Below, in pieces: positions 12,346 through 23,590 of a stretch of DNA of 64,000 nt. The stretch's first letter is position 1; every line of letters begins with the position of its first letter. Location of the stretch: positions 234,001 through 298,000 of the forward strand of contig JAFEUB010001199.1 of assembly GCA_024529925.1 (NCBI GenBank), read 5' to 3'. The position numbers were made by a program, and so were the translations under genes. A model generated the notes under the pieces. It made no database searches and had not been told where the DNA came from. It worked only from the letters and a program-made list of their open reading frames with translations. The DNA is from Ophthalmolycus amberensis. Its lineage: Eukaryota; Chordata; Actinopteri; Perciformes; Zoarcidae.

Positions 12346-13658
12346 TGTGGCTTTTATTTCTCACTTAGCATAATAACTGTGCTCTCCTGTTTAAAGATAC
12401 AGCCCCATCACTGGTGTTAGAGCATCAAGGTGCTTTTATTGGTCGCCATTGGTTTTAAATGTCAGTTTCTAGGTTTACCACTTGACTCACAGCTCTTGGT
12501 AAATTAAAAAGTAATTATTTCTGTCAATATATTTAACTTTTAAATAAGAACATATGTTATATCTTACTGAAGAAAACATTACTTGTCTGCTCATTGATCA
12601 GTGATGAATAGTAAAAAATATTTGACAGTGTCTTTAAAACCGAACATAAATACTATGCATTTACTTTGGCCACTGATCTGTTAATCCTAAAATAAAAGCG
12701 TTGCCTTTTATCTGGAACCACATGGATGATGATCCTTTAATAGACCGCGACAGCCTAAATGAAACTGTGGTTCCAACGGCCTCGCTTCGTTTGATCATCC
12801 CGACTTGAGGGGCTCCGCGGCCAGCCGTCGTTGACTCTCTCCTTGACTTCGTCAAAGTTAAATTGTTTGCAACGAGACAATTGTTACCATCGGTGAAAAG
12901 CATGCAGCTGTGGACCACGAAGGTGATTTCTGAGACACCAGAGCATGAATAACAGGAAAGGCCTTGTGGCAGAGGAGCCACAGGTTTGTGTATAACAGTA
13001 GGCAGAGCAGGGGGCTTATGAAAGAAGGTAAAAAAAAGCACAATATAGGACATCCTGTCTTGACTGCAGGTTCTATGTCCTCAGGAACAAAAATATATCT
13101 GGTTCCAGGGACTCATGCCGAGAAGCCATCTGCCCCAGAAATCCTTTTTGTCGCAGTGTGGCATATGCAGCGTGTTTTGGTGCATCTGCGCCATCGACTC
13201 TGCTGTCCAGGTTGTTATGATAGTATGATTAAATGACTTTGTGTTTCCACACTGTTTGCATTCCTCCAGTGTCTCAGTATCCAGCCAGCATGTCAAACCA
13301 CAGTCTCCCCCACCAGCTTCAACAAAAATGTACAGTGAATATTGCCGCTCAGACTCGGTTTGTTAATGAGTTCTCTTGAAGTTCCCAACAAGCCAAAAGT
13401 CCCGAACATCAATGTTCAATTAAAGCAGAAAGTGCTTGCTGTGCGCTGCTCAGCACAGATGTTATCAAGTGAAAGATGCTATCGAAGGAGAGCAGGCGAT
13501 TGGATTGGCTTTCCTCATCCCTCGTCGTGCTCTTCCCTCCTGTTATTTTCTCAGTGACCCCTGAGTGCCAGTAAACATGCAGGGTTCGAGGCCTCATCCG
13601 AAGCCAGGAGCAATAAAGATGAGTAATGACCGCCTCTCTCTCTGTTTTCCCTTTGCAG

Positions 13659-13722
13659 ACAAGCCAGCCTAAACGAGGCGGCCGAGAAGTATTACGGACA
13701 AGCAGCGAGCCTGAGACCCAAC
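13659..13722 (+). CDS. tmtc2: tmtc2 exon (TPR)
   Basis: This short 64-bp exon contributes one base (A) that completes the Arg codon from the previous exon, then 21 codons reading QASLNEAAEKYYGQAASLRP and a final N. The core LNEAAEKYY..AASLRPN is helix B of a TPR. The acceptor is a pyrimidine-rich tract ending TTTGCAG (13653-13658) and the donor is GTGAGT at 13723. It ends in phase 0 and so joins cleanly to the last exon. Like the exon at 7407, it begins at the turn between the two helices of a TPR. Confidence 0.92.
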
Positions 13723-16339
13723 GTGAGTAAGACCGCAGCTAATCATCCCCGTTACTATTTACCCTGATGGACACTGTGCAATCACAGTCTGGGTGGCTTT
13801 CCAATATTATTACTGCCCGGTCTGCCTTGTCACAACGGCCTTCATTGTCAGTGAGGTTTTTGCTAAGCTCAGAGGTTTGTTTGTGTAGCATCCATCACCG
13901 GCTTCAAAGGGGCAGGCCGGGGTAAGTAGATTGAAAAGAATAATGACAACAACACTCAGTCAGGGGACTCTGACATCTTGAAAATGAATGGGGTCCAAGC
14001 CTTTGAGAGCTTTGGCAGGAGGGGTCGAGTTGTTTAGGTGAGGGCCGCAGAGGGAGCGAAATGTGTTTGCCATGTGGTCGGCCTGTTTGTTCCTGTGTCG
14101 TGATTAGAAGAAATCACTTCAGGATTAATGATCTGAATATATATGGACAATGTTGTAGTTTAGTTCTGCAGGCTTACAAACCCCAGTATAATATATACAA
14201 ACAAAAAGATGAATCAAAAGTTGAGTATAACAAAGGGATAGAATGTAAGATTTCGACTGAAACCATGAAATTGAGCTGCTATCACATCTCTGTTGTTCTC
14301 AGCGTCAATGTAGCGTGTTTTTAACATTTAACTAACCCCAGATGCATTTTTTCAAACATGATGTAATGATGTAAGACAACCATAAGTTTACGGTGAATTG
14401 TGTGAGTGTTTCCACCGAGTATCTGTTAATAAATAGCACAAACTCCTCTTTGTGCTGCCCACTTTCTTTCTCCGTTTGTTGAAGTTCGTAGAACCTGTGG
14501 AGTTAAAGAAAGGTTTGGAAATCACCTTGAGAACGAGTGGAGTGGTTGTGAGGAAACAGAGTGGGCCATTGAGAAGAGCGCTGTCGTGCCGCCACCTGAT
14601 GGATATGCACTTCTGTAAAAAACGTGCGGAGGATGTTTGTGTTCCTTACGGTTCTTTTTCTAGATCCATGCAATTTTCTCATGACTGTTTCTTGGCATCT
14701 GTAATTGTACAAACACGCATTAGACGGCCGCATCCACACTCAGGGGCACTTTTTTGCCCCTACTTGGTCACTTTTGCTTGGATGCCTTTTGTCATGTGTA
14801 TTGCTTACAGCTGAATTTAGCATCTTCATCCTTCTCCTTTATCCTTTGTTCTCTCCGATGTAACTTGACTTATGCCATGTACCCTGTCCATCTTCATTTG
14901 TTGTGTCTTGACTCTTCGCTCTCCAAAAGCACTGGTGTTTTATATTAAGCACATATTTTTGCTTGCTCTGAGTGAGAGGACAATTCCCTCCATTCAAAAG
15001 GATTTACCCCCTAAGTCCAACAATTCCTTCTATCTAGACAAGCTAAATCCCAGCGGATGCTTGGTTTGCTTTGGCCGTTCTCTGCACCCCATGACATGTA
15101 GATATTCTTAACCCAAATGTCAATCTTAAATCATTATTATCAGGTCATTCTCACAGCCTTCCCAGCATGTGTTTCTTTATGGTTTAGGGCTAAAATGCTC
15201 CACATCTGGCCATGCCTCTGCTGCTACGTGCCAGTTTTGGGAACGGTAGGCAGGCAGAGAGGTTGCAGAGCAGCAGGAAATGAGGAAAGAAATGAAAGCT
15301 TTTGACAAGGGAACGTTTAGCAGAGAGTTGCAAGTGTTGCAAGGGTGAGGAAGAATGCAGGAGTGAGGTTATAAATCACAAAAGTCTTCGCTATATAAAA
15401 GTAGGGGTAGAAAGGCTTGGCTGGGGAACGGTGGGAGCCTACAGGGGAGACTGGTGGAAGGAAACTTAACTCAGGAATTGATAAGTCCCGCATGGGCGGA
15501 GAAGAAAAGATCTTTTGAGCTGCACTAAGAGGAAAACCAGGAGTCAGGTTAACTTTCTATCCAGGGATCAGAAGCCCATTTCAGAATTGTGGGCACACAT
15601 CTTCACTGACCTCTCATTCATCCAAAACATGCTCTTTTCTCGACGAACTTTATCTCGTTAAAAGCTTGCTCCCCATTGGCCTTTCAAACTGTGTCGTCTC
15701 TAAGCTGAATCTCTCAATCTATTGTATCGATTAGTTGGGTTCGTGCTGTGATAACGTCTCCGTTGGGGGGCAGTAAACCAGCCAGCTAACATGATGAATA
15801 ACAGGAAATGATGCAGACTCCTTTGTCTCTGGAGTTAACTTTTTTTTTTTTAATTGCACAGGCAGAGACTAATGATATAGCGGTAAAAAGTGCAGCGGCA
15901 AACGCAAGATTACAGGTTCTAATTTAAAAACAAATGTAGCGGAGAGAAACTCCTTCCGTCTGTTCCCTACTCTCGATGGACCAATGAAGCCCGTTCCTGG
16001 TAAATCAATCTTAAAACTAACGCTTGATAAAGCTAAAGCCCGGCTACATCTCTACAAAACGGTGTCAACAACAGAAGGAAGGCGCCGGGTCCGTCACACT
16101 TTTAATCAACCCGATTTGTCGGACTGAGTTAACAGACACAAATCAGTCGGTGGCGGCAGATTTAGTCGACGCTAATTGGCTGAAATTAGGGTCGAGACAC
16201 AGATTATAGTTTAACATGAAAGAGTTTTTGGAATATTTCATGCCGGTTCTGTCAGAGACAGTCAAATGTAAATCCTTCCTTCCCAATAGTAACTTGAGCA
16301 ATATTTGATCAACCAGAGTGATGAAATTACCCCGATCTT

Positions 16340-16375
16340 CCAGTGATCTTGCACATTTATGGGCAAGATCACTGG
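16340..16375. repeat. Short perfect inverted repeat (hairpin)
   Basis: CCAGTGATCTTGC at 16340-16352 and GCAAGATCACTGG at 16363-16375 form a 13-bp perfect stem with a 10-nt loop. It is too short for a microRNA precursor. The surrounding 0.8 kb has the look of an old repeat, but I could not find its ends. Confidence 0.7.
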
Positions 16376-18059
16376 TGTTTTCTTTAACTCCGCCTCCTAG
16401 CTGCGAGGGCTCATTCAAATATACCGCAGCACTAAAATAACTGGATATGTGCATTTTACAACTTTTAGGACCCAATGATATAAATAAGGGTTATTTATGT
16501 TCGTACTGGGAAGTTGATTTAGCTAAAAATTCTAAAACAGCCGTGGACTTACAGACATCTCTTTCCCAATGTAAGTCTATGGGTTATAATTCCACTGTGT
16601 GGCCACTTCAAACATTTGCTTCAAAGTGCGTTTCTCTTCCTGGGGGGTTGAATAAAATCCTCCAACTCCTCTGCATTTGGGTAAAAGAAAATAATTTAGT
16701 CGTTTTTCTTTACAGACATTTCTCCTAAAAAGACCCTCATACTAAAATAATAATAATCTAACTAGCATAATTTATGATCAATAATAAGTTAATCATAACT
16801 TCAGAAAGCAAACCTACGCCCCTGTCTGAGGATAAGTGATAATAACACCGAATCCTCACCAACGCCACAACATGACATTAACACCAGAGTTCCACATTTT
16901 CACCTACTTGTCACATATGTTGTGGGTATAGTAATAGTGTGTGGCCCCTTGACTGTCACTTCCAACTATGTCCATATGTATAAACAGTTATGTATTTTGG
17001 CTCGCATCATTCTGAGTTGTAAAAAGCCCTGAACTTGCAAATGGATCCCTCAGCGTTGTTTTGTGGTTTGACCTTCCAATGGTGAGTCAAACTGAAGGTA
17101 ATTTACTGCACAAACAGCCCGAGAATTACCTCCACTATTAAAGTCAAGAGCTCCGGCTGATCCTGTGAACAATAATTGAAACGCAGAGAAAAATGTTGTT
17201 TTGCTAGGGGATTGTTGTAATTGCTCAATATGCAGCGAATTTAGTGAACTGGTATCTCGTAACTTTCTAATATGTGGCAGCCTTTACTTTGGCCGAGGCG
17301 TTAGTAGCATGTTTTATATGTGTGTGTGTGGAAAACTGGACAACAGGATTATTCTCTTTGATTTATTCACCAATTTAAGTCTCCCTATGAGAAAAGCAGC
17401 ACTATTGGGACATATTGTTCCCATTGAAATTCTCATGCATGGAGCATCACTCATCCAAGCTTTACACTGGAAAAACAGAGTTGTGAGACAAGAGTGGAAC
17501 AGTCCGGCAAAGGACACACAAGGTTCACACAACCTGCAGAGAGGACAAAGCAAGATAAATGTCCATGTGATGAGAGTCTGTTTGATAACCTCTCTGAAAA
17601 GGTTCTCTACGCATGGATAACTAAACCAGAGATATGCAGAGAATGAACTGGTCATCTTTGGCTTTTTAAATCTGATAAAAGTTTTTGTATCATATCGATG
17701 GCCGAAGAGCAAAACCTCCTATCTGAAAAATGCCTGGATCATTTTGCAGATAGGATCTTTGCAATCTTTCCATCATTTGGTGCAAGTTGGAAGAGGTTCT
17801 ACAAAATTATGCTCTAAATTAAGTTTCAATAAAGGGCGGGATTATTTTAAAACAGACTGAATATGAACAGCCTTCCTTGTTCTCATCATCCAAAATGAAA
17901 TCCGGCAATCAGAAAATTCTGCAGATAGGTTTTGTGCTTTGGCCCTCGATATGTTTTCATTTTGTAGAAATAAAACATTAGCTGAATTGGATCTGAATCT
18001 TTTTTTTTTAATGAGTCATGCAGCTTTTTTCTTTACTTCTGTGTATTTTTGCCATCTAG

Positions 18060-18700
18060 TAGCTTTGGTCACCACTGATGCATCGCAACACATATTGGAT
18101 GGATTGCCATGAAATGTGTACAGATATCCATGGTTGATCAGCCATGGTGCGGTTCACTAGATCAAAAATGGCACCTATCGTGTGGAATGGCTCACATCTA
18201 ACGGATGAATTGAATATTTGGTACAGACAATAATGGTTCCAAGAGAGTAAATCCGAATAACGTTAGTGACGCCATGACTTGTTCTTTCGCGTCACCGTGA
18301 GGTTGACATTTGTAGTTTAGAGTGAAAAAAGCCTCCACAACTATTGAATGGATTGCCATGAAATCTGGAACACACATTCATGTTCCACTTATGAATTGTC
18401 ATAACTAATGATCATTCTCCAGCACCTTCATCGAGTGCCAATTTTTCATTTGTCCAACTTTTGATTGACAGCGAAATGCCTGCACGACCACTGACATTCC
18501 CATCAACCTCAGCTGGACTCCTTTGTTGAGCTCATTAGCAAATGTTAGCATGCTAAAACACCGAACTAAAGATGGTGAATATTGTCAACATTGCCTGCTA
18601 ATCATCAGCATGTTAACATCGTCACTGTGACGTTACCATTAAGCTCAAAGCACCACCTCACGGAGCCACTGGCACGCTGTAGACTTACAGTCTTACTGTT
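18060..18700 (+). repeat. TTAGCATGC-rich dispersed repeat, long copy
   Basis: Landmarks in order are TTGGATGGATTGCCATGAAA (about 18095), AGGTTGACATTTGTAG (about 18300), GAATGGATTGCCATGAAATC (about 18345), CTCATTAGCAAATGTTAGC (about 18530), ATCAGCATGTTAAC (about 18603) and GCACGCTGTAGACTTACAG (about 18672). The element contains two similar modules in the same orientation. Other copies in the window (12229, 34190 and 42490) are in the same orientation. It has no coding frame. Confidence 0.7.
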
Positions 18701-19167
18701 ATTCTGCAGCACTGCTGTTGTTTTGAATGGTTCACATTTCCACGCGTTTCTCCTAACGTTCCACACATTTCTCATAACATTTATAGAAAAACACTATTCT
18801 CTCGTGCAGGACTGTTACTCTTGATTATTTAATAGGCCATGAGAAAGAAATGAAGGCTTATGGGGCGTTCACACCGGTCGCGTTGATTTTTTGACGCGCG
18901 TCGAGATTACATACAAAGTCTATGCACAGACGCGATGAGACTGGCGCGCCGCGATTTTGCGATGGCGCGGCGCGTTGGACGCGTTATTGCAGTGCGGTGG
19001 ACGCGGTGGACGCGTTGGACGCCGCAAAATCGCCAACGCGCAAGTTGAAATTTTTCAACTTCTGCGAAATAATCGCGTGACGCTGTGGCGCGATAGCCTA
19101 TCAGCGTTGAGTTGCTGCTCCCGTCATCAGTGCCGTAGCTCCTGCCGGTGCTGAATCACAAACAACA

Positions 19168-19233
19168 ATGGAGGACAAATTAATAGTGGCGGTTTGTGGG
19201 TTCCCCGAGCTCTACGATACCTCATATCAATAG
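19168..19233 (+). pseudogene. Relic MADF-like N-terminal frame in Harbinger-like element
   Basis: A 22-codon frame starts at ATG 19168 and reads MEDKLIVAVCGFPELYDTSY, then Q and a stop. The L(I/V)..V..FPELYD.S pattern is the start of a MADF DNA-binding domain, which in fish occurs in the accessory Myb/MADF-type protein of Harbinger transposons. Just after the stop the DNA in another frame still looks like the expected continuation (YRDRTKL-like), so the frame was lost by mutation or by loss of a splice. It is too short to be functional. Confidence 0.45.
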
Positions 19234-19392
19234 AGACCGGACCAAACTATGTGTATACATGTGTGTGTGTAAACCATACGGTACAAACAATGAATAGACG
19301 CTGCCGTATTTACGTCTACGTGACGTTATTGAGTGCTGGTGGAGCTGCTATGATGTTAGCATAGCCTAGCACCGATCCATCAGAGCTCCATT

Positions 19393-19513
19393 GAGAAGAC
19401 AAGTAGCCTACAAATCGGCATCATTATGTAGTTATTTCGGAGTCCCTTTTTGTCGGAGAAGACAAGTACAAATCGGCATCATTATGTAGTTATTTCGGAG
19501 TCCCTTTTTGTCG
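19393..19513. repeat. Tandem duplication inside the Harbinger-like element
   Basis: A 63-bp copy (19393-19455) starting GAGAAGACAAGTA and ending CCCTTTTTGTCG is followed directly by a 58-bp copy (19456-19513). The two differ essentially by the absence of five bases (GCCTA) in the second copy, so the duplication is recent. Confidence 0.9.
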
Positions 19514-21166
19514 GTTTATTTTCCGTTGAATCACAGCCAAATCAGTTTATGTTGTGTTCCTACAGCTGTAAACAGCGACCGGTGGCTTGCTAGACACAGT
19601 GAATACAGCTCGATACAATCCACGGAGCTCCTCTGAACAATATTATGAACCAGACATGACTGCGTTTGGCATTCCGACGTTTGAGGGACTTCCACAACAC
19701 GTACAAAGCAGCAATTGTCCTTATTCCTTTCACGGTTGATAGCGGAAAGTAATGGCGGCCAGGTGAACGGCTTCCAGTCGATAAACCACGCCCCCTCTCC
19801 GGCGCTACGAGATTTTGCGGCGTTTGGTCTGAACACGACCGGCGGCGCGTTGGACGCTTTTTTGCAGTGCGTTGGACGCGATTTTGCAGCGCCTCAAAAA
19901 ATCAACGCGACCGGTGTGAACGCAGCATTAGGCTTGTGGTGGAGCACTCGGTATATGTCCAAGATGCCATAATCGTGTGCCATTCCCTGTGACAATGATG
20001 TCTAGGCAGACAATTATAAGAAAAGCTCACAAACTCTGCAATTACAGCACCGTTTTTGCGATGACTGTTTTATTTGAACATTCCTTGTTTCCTAGAAATG
20101 GCAATTACAGAAATTACAATCGTCTGGAGCAGTAAAACAGTAGCCTTGCTACAGGATTAGACATCTTTTCCACACTTCTAACTAAAATGGAGATCAGATG
20201 TGGGCCCCTCCCTTGGCCTAGATACTTCAACGGTCTTGCCGTGATTGCACCCTGGACACTTTTCCTGTACTTATGTCCTCGTGACTCACCCGCCCGTCGC
20301 ACTGCCCCTTGCAATTTGGTGTGTATTCATTCTAGACCCACATCAAAGCGGCGGTTGATCCCTCTGACATCTGTGGCCCCAGACAAGACAGAGGAACACG
20401 CAAAGCAGCCTGGTTACCAAACTCCAAACACGCCACCGCAACTCTGTGTGATCTGACAAACGTACCAATAACGTGTTAGGGTCTGCTGAAAAAATGGTCT
20501 TTTACAGTGACTGTTTTATTTAAAAGGACAAAATAACTGTTTATACTATAACTTCTTGGAGTCATCGACTGCCATTTTTCACTGGTCTTGTTATAAGATT
20601 GATATTTTATGGTGTTTAAAGCTTTAAGTTTCAGAAATACCATCTGGTCAATGCTTGTATGTGTGGATACCCCCGAAGTGTGAATAGTTATACTTCATTT
20701 GCATTATTCATTTTATCCATTCATGCCCTATGATGTTGTAAAAATTTATATTTTTCATTAAATGAATTTTCTAAACACACCATTAGTGGCGAGTAAATAA
20801 GCCTTATTATCCCCAAGTCCGCTCCCTCTCGCTATCTCTTAGAAGATGACTCACTGTGTTTGTACTCTGTGTGCTTGCTCTGTCTCTTTATTTTCTTTGT
20901 TGATAGTGCAATACAAGTGAGCAACGTGAAACAAACATATGACACAAGACGAGCCAAACTAGCTGGAATGCAAACTAGACTCCAACTTACTGAAACAGAA
21001 GAGTTAAGCAACCATATGGGCAGCAACAGTAACAACAACAAGAACAAAAGGCTAAAAACAAAAGATAATAAGGATTTGATTTTGAAACTACCCCGAGCTG
21101 TTGCTACTTATGGAACTGATCTTGTCCTAAAATGTCCAATACTCTTTTCTTTTCTTTTGCTTTTAG

Positions 21167-21346
21167 TATCCTGCCGCCTTGATGAACCTGGGGGCGATCC
21201 TCCACCTCAATGGGAAGCTGCAAGAAGCTGAAGCCAATTACCTCCGAGCACTTCAACTGAAACCGGACGACAACATCACCCAGTCCAACTTGCGTAAGCT
21301 GTGGAACATAATGGAGAAACAGGGCCTGCGGACCATGAGCCCCTGA
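21167..21346 (+). CDS. tmtc2: tmtc2 last coding exon: C-terminal TPR and stop
   Basis: Acceptor TTTTGCTTTTAG is followed by 59 codons and a TGA stop (21344-21346). The protein reads YPAALMNLGAILHLNGKLQE, then AEANYLRALQLKPDDN, then ITQSNLRKLWNIMEKQGLR and TMSP. PAALMNLGAILHL.GKLQEAE..Y..AL.LKPDD is a textbook TPR. The tail NLRKLWNIMEKQGL is, to my knowledge, diagnostic of the TMTC2 C-terminus and separates it from TMTC1, 3 and 4. The five exons seen here join without a frame break into about 186 residues holding roughly five TPRs; full-length TMTC2 is a little over 800 residues, so three quarters of the protein is encoded upstream of the window. I cannot tell whether this is the tmtc2a or tmtc2b paralogue of teleosts. 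Confidence 0.93.
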   Translation, partial: YPAALMNLGAILHLNGKLQEAEANYLRALQLKPDDNITQSNLRKLWNIMEKQGLRTMSP

Positions 21347-22779
21347 GCTCACCCTGCCCGCCTACCTGCCCATCTGTACGCCAGACCTGGGGGGGGAAAG
21401 GACGGCCTGCACGCTGCTCATTCCCTCTTCTCATCCAGGAAAGATGGAAGAGACTCAGGGAGGATGTTTGCTCAGAGAGGCCACGACTGTGCCGCGCAGC
21501 CCTTCTAATGAATCCTGAGCTCTGCATAGACCTCAGGCCAGCAGCTTTTCCTCTGAAGCATTGCTCACAGTTTGGCAGGCGCTGCATGGTATTTGGACTC
21601 TTTAGAACTTTCTTCAAGTTAGTGCTCTCACAGAAACCACTTCTTCGTTTGTTTGTTTTTTTCCTTTTAGACCTAGAGCACTTGGACTTGAAGTAAGACC
21701 ATACAGTGGGTACATCCTTCAACATTTGTGATGAATTTAAGGTGTTTTTTTTCAAAAAAAGAATTGTGGTTCGGAGATTTTAAATTTCCCCCCAGAGCAG
21801 TGTGAGATAAGATATTAAATGAAATATCTCAGGCCGCTGCACTGAGGGCATTTTCCATCACGTTTTATGAAAGTTCTTTGTTTGATCTCATTTTCCATCT
21901 TGATAATGAAGAAAAGAAGCAAAATGAGGAACAGGATATACCATCCAACGTCACCAAAACAGGTTTAAATCCCTAAAAACTCACCAATTACCACCAATCG
22001 CTTTGTTTCTCTCATGAGATTACTCACACGTCCTCATGAAGATATGAAATTAGAACCATCACTTCAAACCATTTTGAAGCAGATGTTCTAATATTTGCTG
22101 AAAACTTGAAAAAGGGAATTTAATTTGGTAGCGAGTAAAGCACATCAATAGCCTCTAAAAGCTCCACCAAGGCTGGACTTTTGCCAAATACAGTATGTGT
22201 TGGCAAGAAAACTGTGACTCTGTTCACAATGGAATGCCTTATAATAAAAGGTGTGAATCTCCTACAGCAGTGAACACGAAGCATACAGGTGGCACTTTTA
22301 CCACTACTGCCTCTTGTTCTGCACTGGCAAGGAAGCCAAGTCACCATGGTAACTCGTTTTTTTCGGCAACAGTAAAGAGCTACGAGTGGAAATAACAAAG
22401 AGGCCGGTGCAGTAGTTCGGTACACGTCCCCTCACACGTCTGAAGTTGTTACAAACGAGCGTGAGGAGCTGAAACTGATGAGTTATTCTAACCAAATACA
22501 GAAGCTATGCCGATGCACACCACACATCACTGAACAGCACACAGACGTAGCACGTCTTGAGTTTTAATGCCTATGTTTTTTTGTTGGAATCAAATTAATT
22601 TCATTGTGTTTGTATAAATGAATTCTAATATATACCTACATTGTCTGCAGTATACAGAAAAAATCTTGCAGCATAAAAGTAGCCGGACTTGAAGTGGAAT
22701 CTCAAGATACTGAGAAAGTTTGGTCCGTTACATGAAGTATTTCCCATATTGTCAAAACTCAGTCTTAAAAGTCTCATTT

Positions 22780-22787
22780 TGTATATA
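22780..22787 (+). promoter_or_regulatory. Possible Pumilio (PUF) site in tmtc2 3'UTR
   Basis: The octamer TGTATATA matches the PUF protein consensus UGUANAUA in the sense orientation of the tmtc2 transcript. A single 8-mer in a 2-kb UTR can arise by chance, so this is only a candidate. Confidence 0.3.
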
Positions 22788-23323
22788 ATCAGTGTTATTA
22801 ACGTCTACTTGTTTGTTTGTTGTTGTCAGCATAAAGTAAGTGAAACGGCACCTTGCGGGAAGTAAGAATATGTACAGTATTTGTTATCACTTGTTTGTCG
22901 TCGGCCACAAACCTCGTGAGCTTTCCGTGTCCTTAGTCTAAACATTGATAGTTATTGCTGTGTGTGTGTTACATTAGCAACAGAACCAGCTGGCACTGTG
23001 TTTTTACATGCAACATGAAGGAAGTTAGCGGATGTGGTCATTCCTGAGAAAAATCTCCAAATACAGCTGAGTGGCTCATTATTGGTGAATACAGAGTAAC
23101 GCCGACAGTTGAGGATAGAGATGTTGATTATATATACGTCGCGTGTTGCAGTCACACTGTTCTGTTTTTGACTGTGATGGTCACCAGTGATGTGTTCAGT
23201 CAGATGATCACGGTTCACCTTCACCTCACACACCCCTTTGTCAAAGAGCTCGCTAAGTTCTCCCGTGTACATAAAGTGCTTATGAACAAACACTGATAAT
23301 TATTATTGCTTGAGTGAAGATGT

Positions 23324-23341
23324 AAAAAAAAAAAAAAAAAA
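23324..23341 (+). repeat. A18 run inside the tmtc2 3'UTR
   Basis: Eighteen A bases follow GATGT with no AATAAA just upstream. It is a genomic A tract, not evidence of a transcript end. Confidence 0.95.
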
Positions 23342-23566
23342 GTGTTTCTCTCCGTGTCTCTGCTCAGGGATCTCAAGCGGTGGGTTATTGCAGAAACTTG
23401 TTCACAGAGCGTTTACTAAATTAAAGATTTATTTTTGGAAGTTGTCGTATTTGTATAAATTATCGAGATTTGTAGCCTTTTTCTCCTTTTTGTAATATAA
23501 AGATGAACAATGTGCCAGAAAATACTTTTTTGTTTTCTTTCTTCACAATGTTGCTTCTTTTTCCAC

Positions 23567-23572
23567 AATAAA
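23567..23572 (+). promoter_or_regulatory. tmtc2: Polyadenylation signal AATAAA of tmtc2
   Basis: A canonical hexamer in the context TTCCACAATAAATTGATTG is followed 10-60 bases later by TGTGTTCTCC and GTTTGTTTG runs. It is the last good signal before a long stretch without coding content, so I take it as the main distal site. Confidence 0.6.
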
Positions 23573-23590
23573 TTGATTGTGTTCTCCTTT

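Larger units (their letters stand above)
9044..13658 (+). other. tmtc2: tmtc2 intron (4.6 kb)
   Basis: The intron runs from GTGAGT to an acceptor with a long pyrimidine tract ending TTTGCAG. It holds a (TG)n repeat (9156-9201), two pieces of the foldback repeat (9672-9760 and 10405-10523) and a deleted copy of the TTAGCATGC-rich family (12229-12345). A frame of 159 codons at 11894-12373 overlaps that last repeat and matches nothing I know. I see no other gene. Confidence 0.8.
18861..19927. mobile_element. Harbinger-like DNA element with TTA TSD
   Basis: The left end reads TGGGGCGTTCACACCGGTCG and the right end, reverse-complemented, TGCTGCGTTCACACCGGTCG; identity continues through CGTTGATTTTTTGA. 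The element is flanked by TTA on both sides (18858-18860 and 19928-19930). A 3-bp TTA duplication points to the PIF/Harbinger superfamily. The 1067-bp element has no intact transposase, so it is non-autonomous. Subterminal copies of GCGTTGGACGC and TTGCAGTGCG occur near both ends in the same direction, giving very CpG-dense flanks. Inside are a 58-63 bp tandem duplication and a relic MADF-like frame, the latter fitting the second protein carried by fish Harbinger elements. Confidence 0.8.
13723..21166 (+). other. tmtc2: tmtc2 intron (7.4 kb)
   Basis: This is the largest intron in the window, from GTGAGT to an acceptor TTTTGCTTTTAG. It contains a 13-bp perfect hairpin (16340-16375) in an unclassified, probably repeat-derived stretch at about 15850-16740, a TTAGCATGC-rich repeat (18060-18700) and a Harbinger-like element (18861-19927). 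I recognise no gene in the remaining parts. Confidence 0.8.
21347..23590 (+). other. tmtc2: tmtc2 3'UTR
   Basis: About 2.2 kb follows the stop codon without another supported exon and ends shortly after a canonical AATAAA at 23567. Downstream of that signal is a T/G-rich stretch (TGTGTTCTCC..., then TGTTTGTTTG) of the kind that promotes cleavage. An earlier AATAAA lies at 22243-22248 and could give a shorter transcript. An A18 run lies at 23324-23341. The exact cleavage site is inferred. Confidence 0.7.

Noticed and set aside
11894..12373. 159-codon plus-strand frame in a tmtc2 intron
   Set aside because: Its 3' third is the TTAGCATGC-rich repeat, the rest has no recognisable domain, and it lies within an intron of a gene on the same strand.
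16340..16375. Possible microRNA hairpin
   Set aside because: The stem is only 13 bp with a 10-nt loop, well short of a microRNA precursor.
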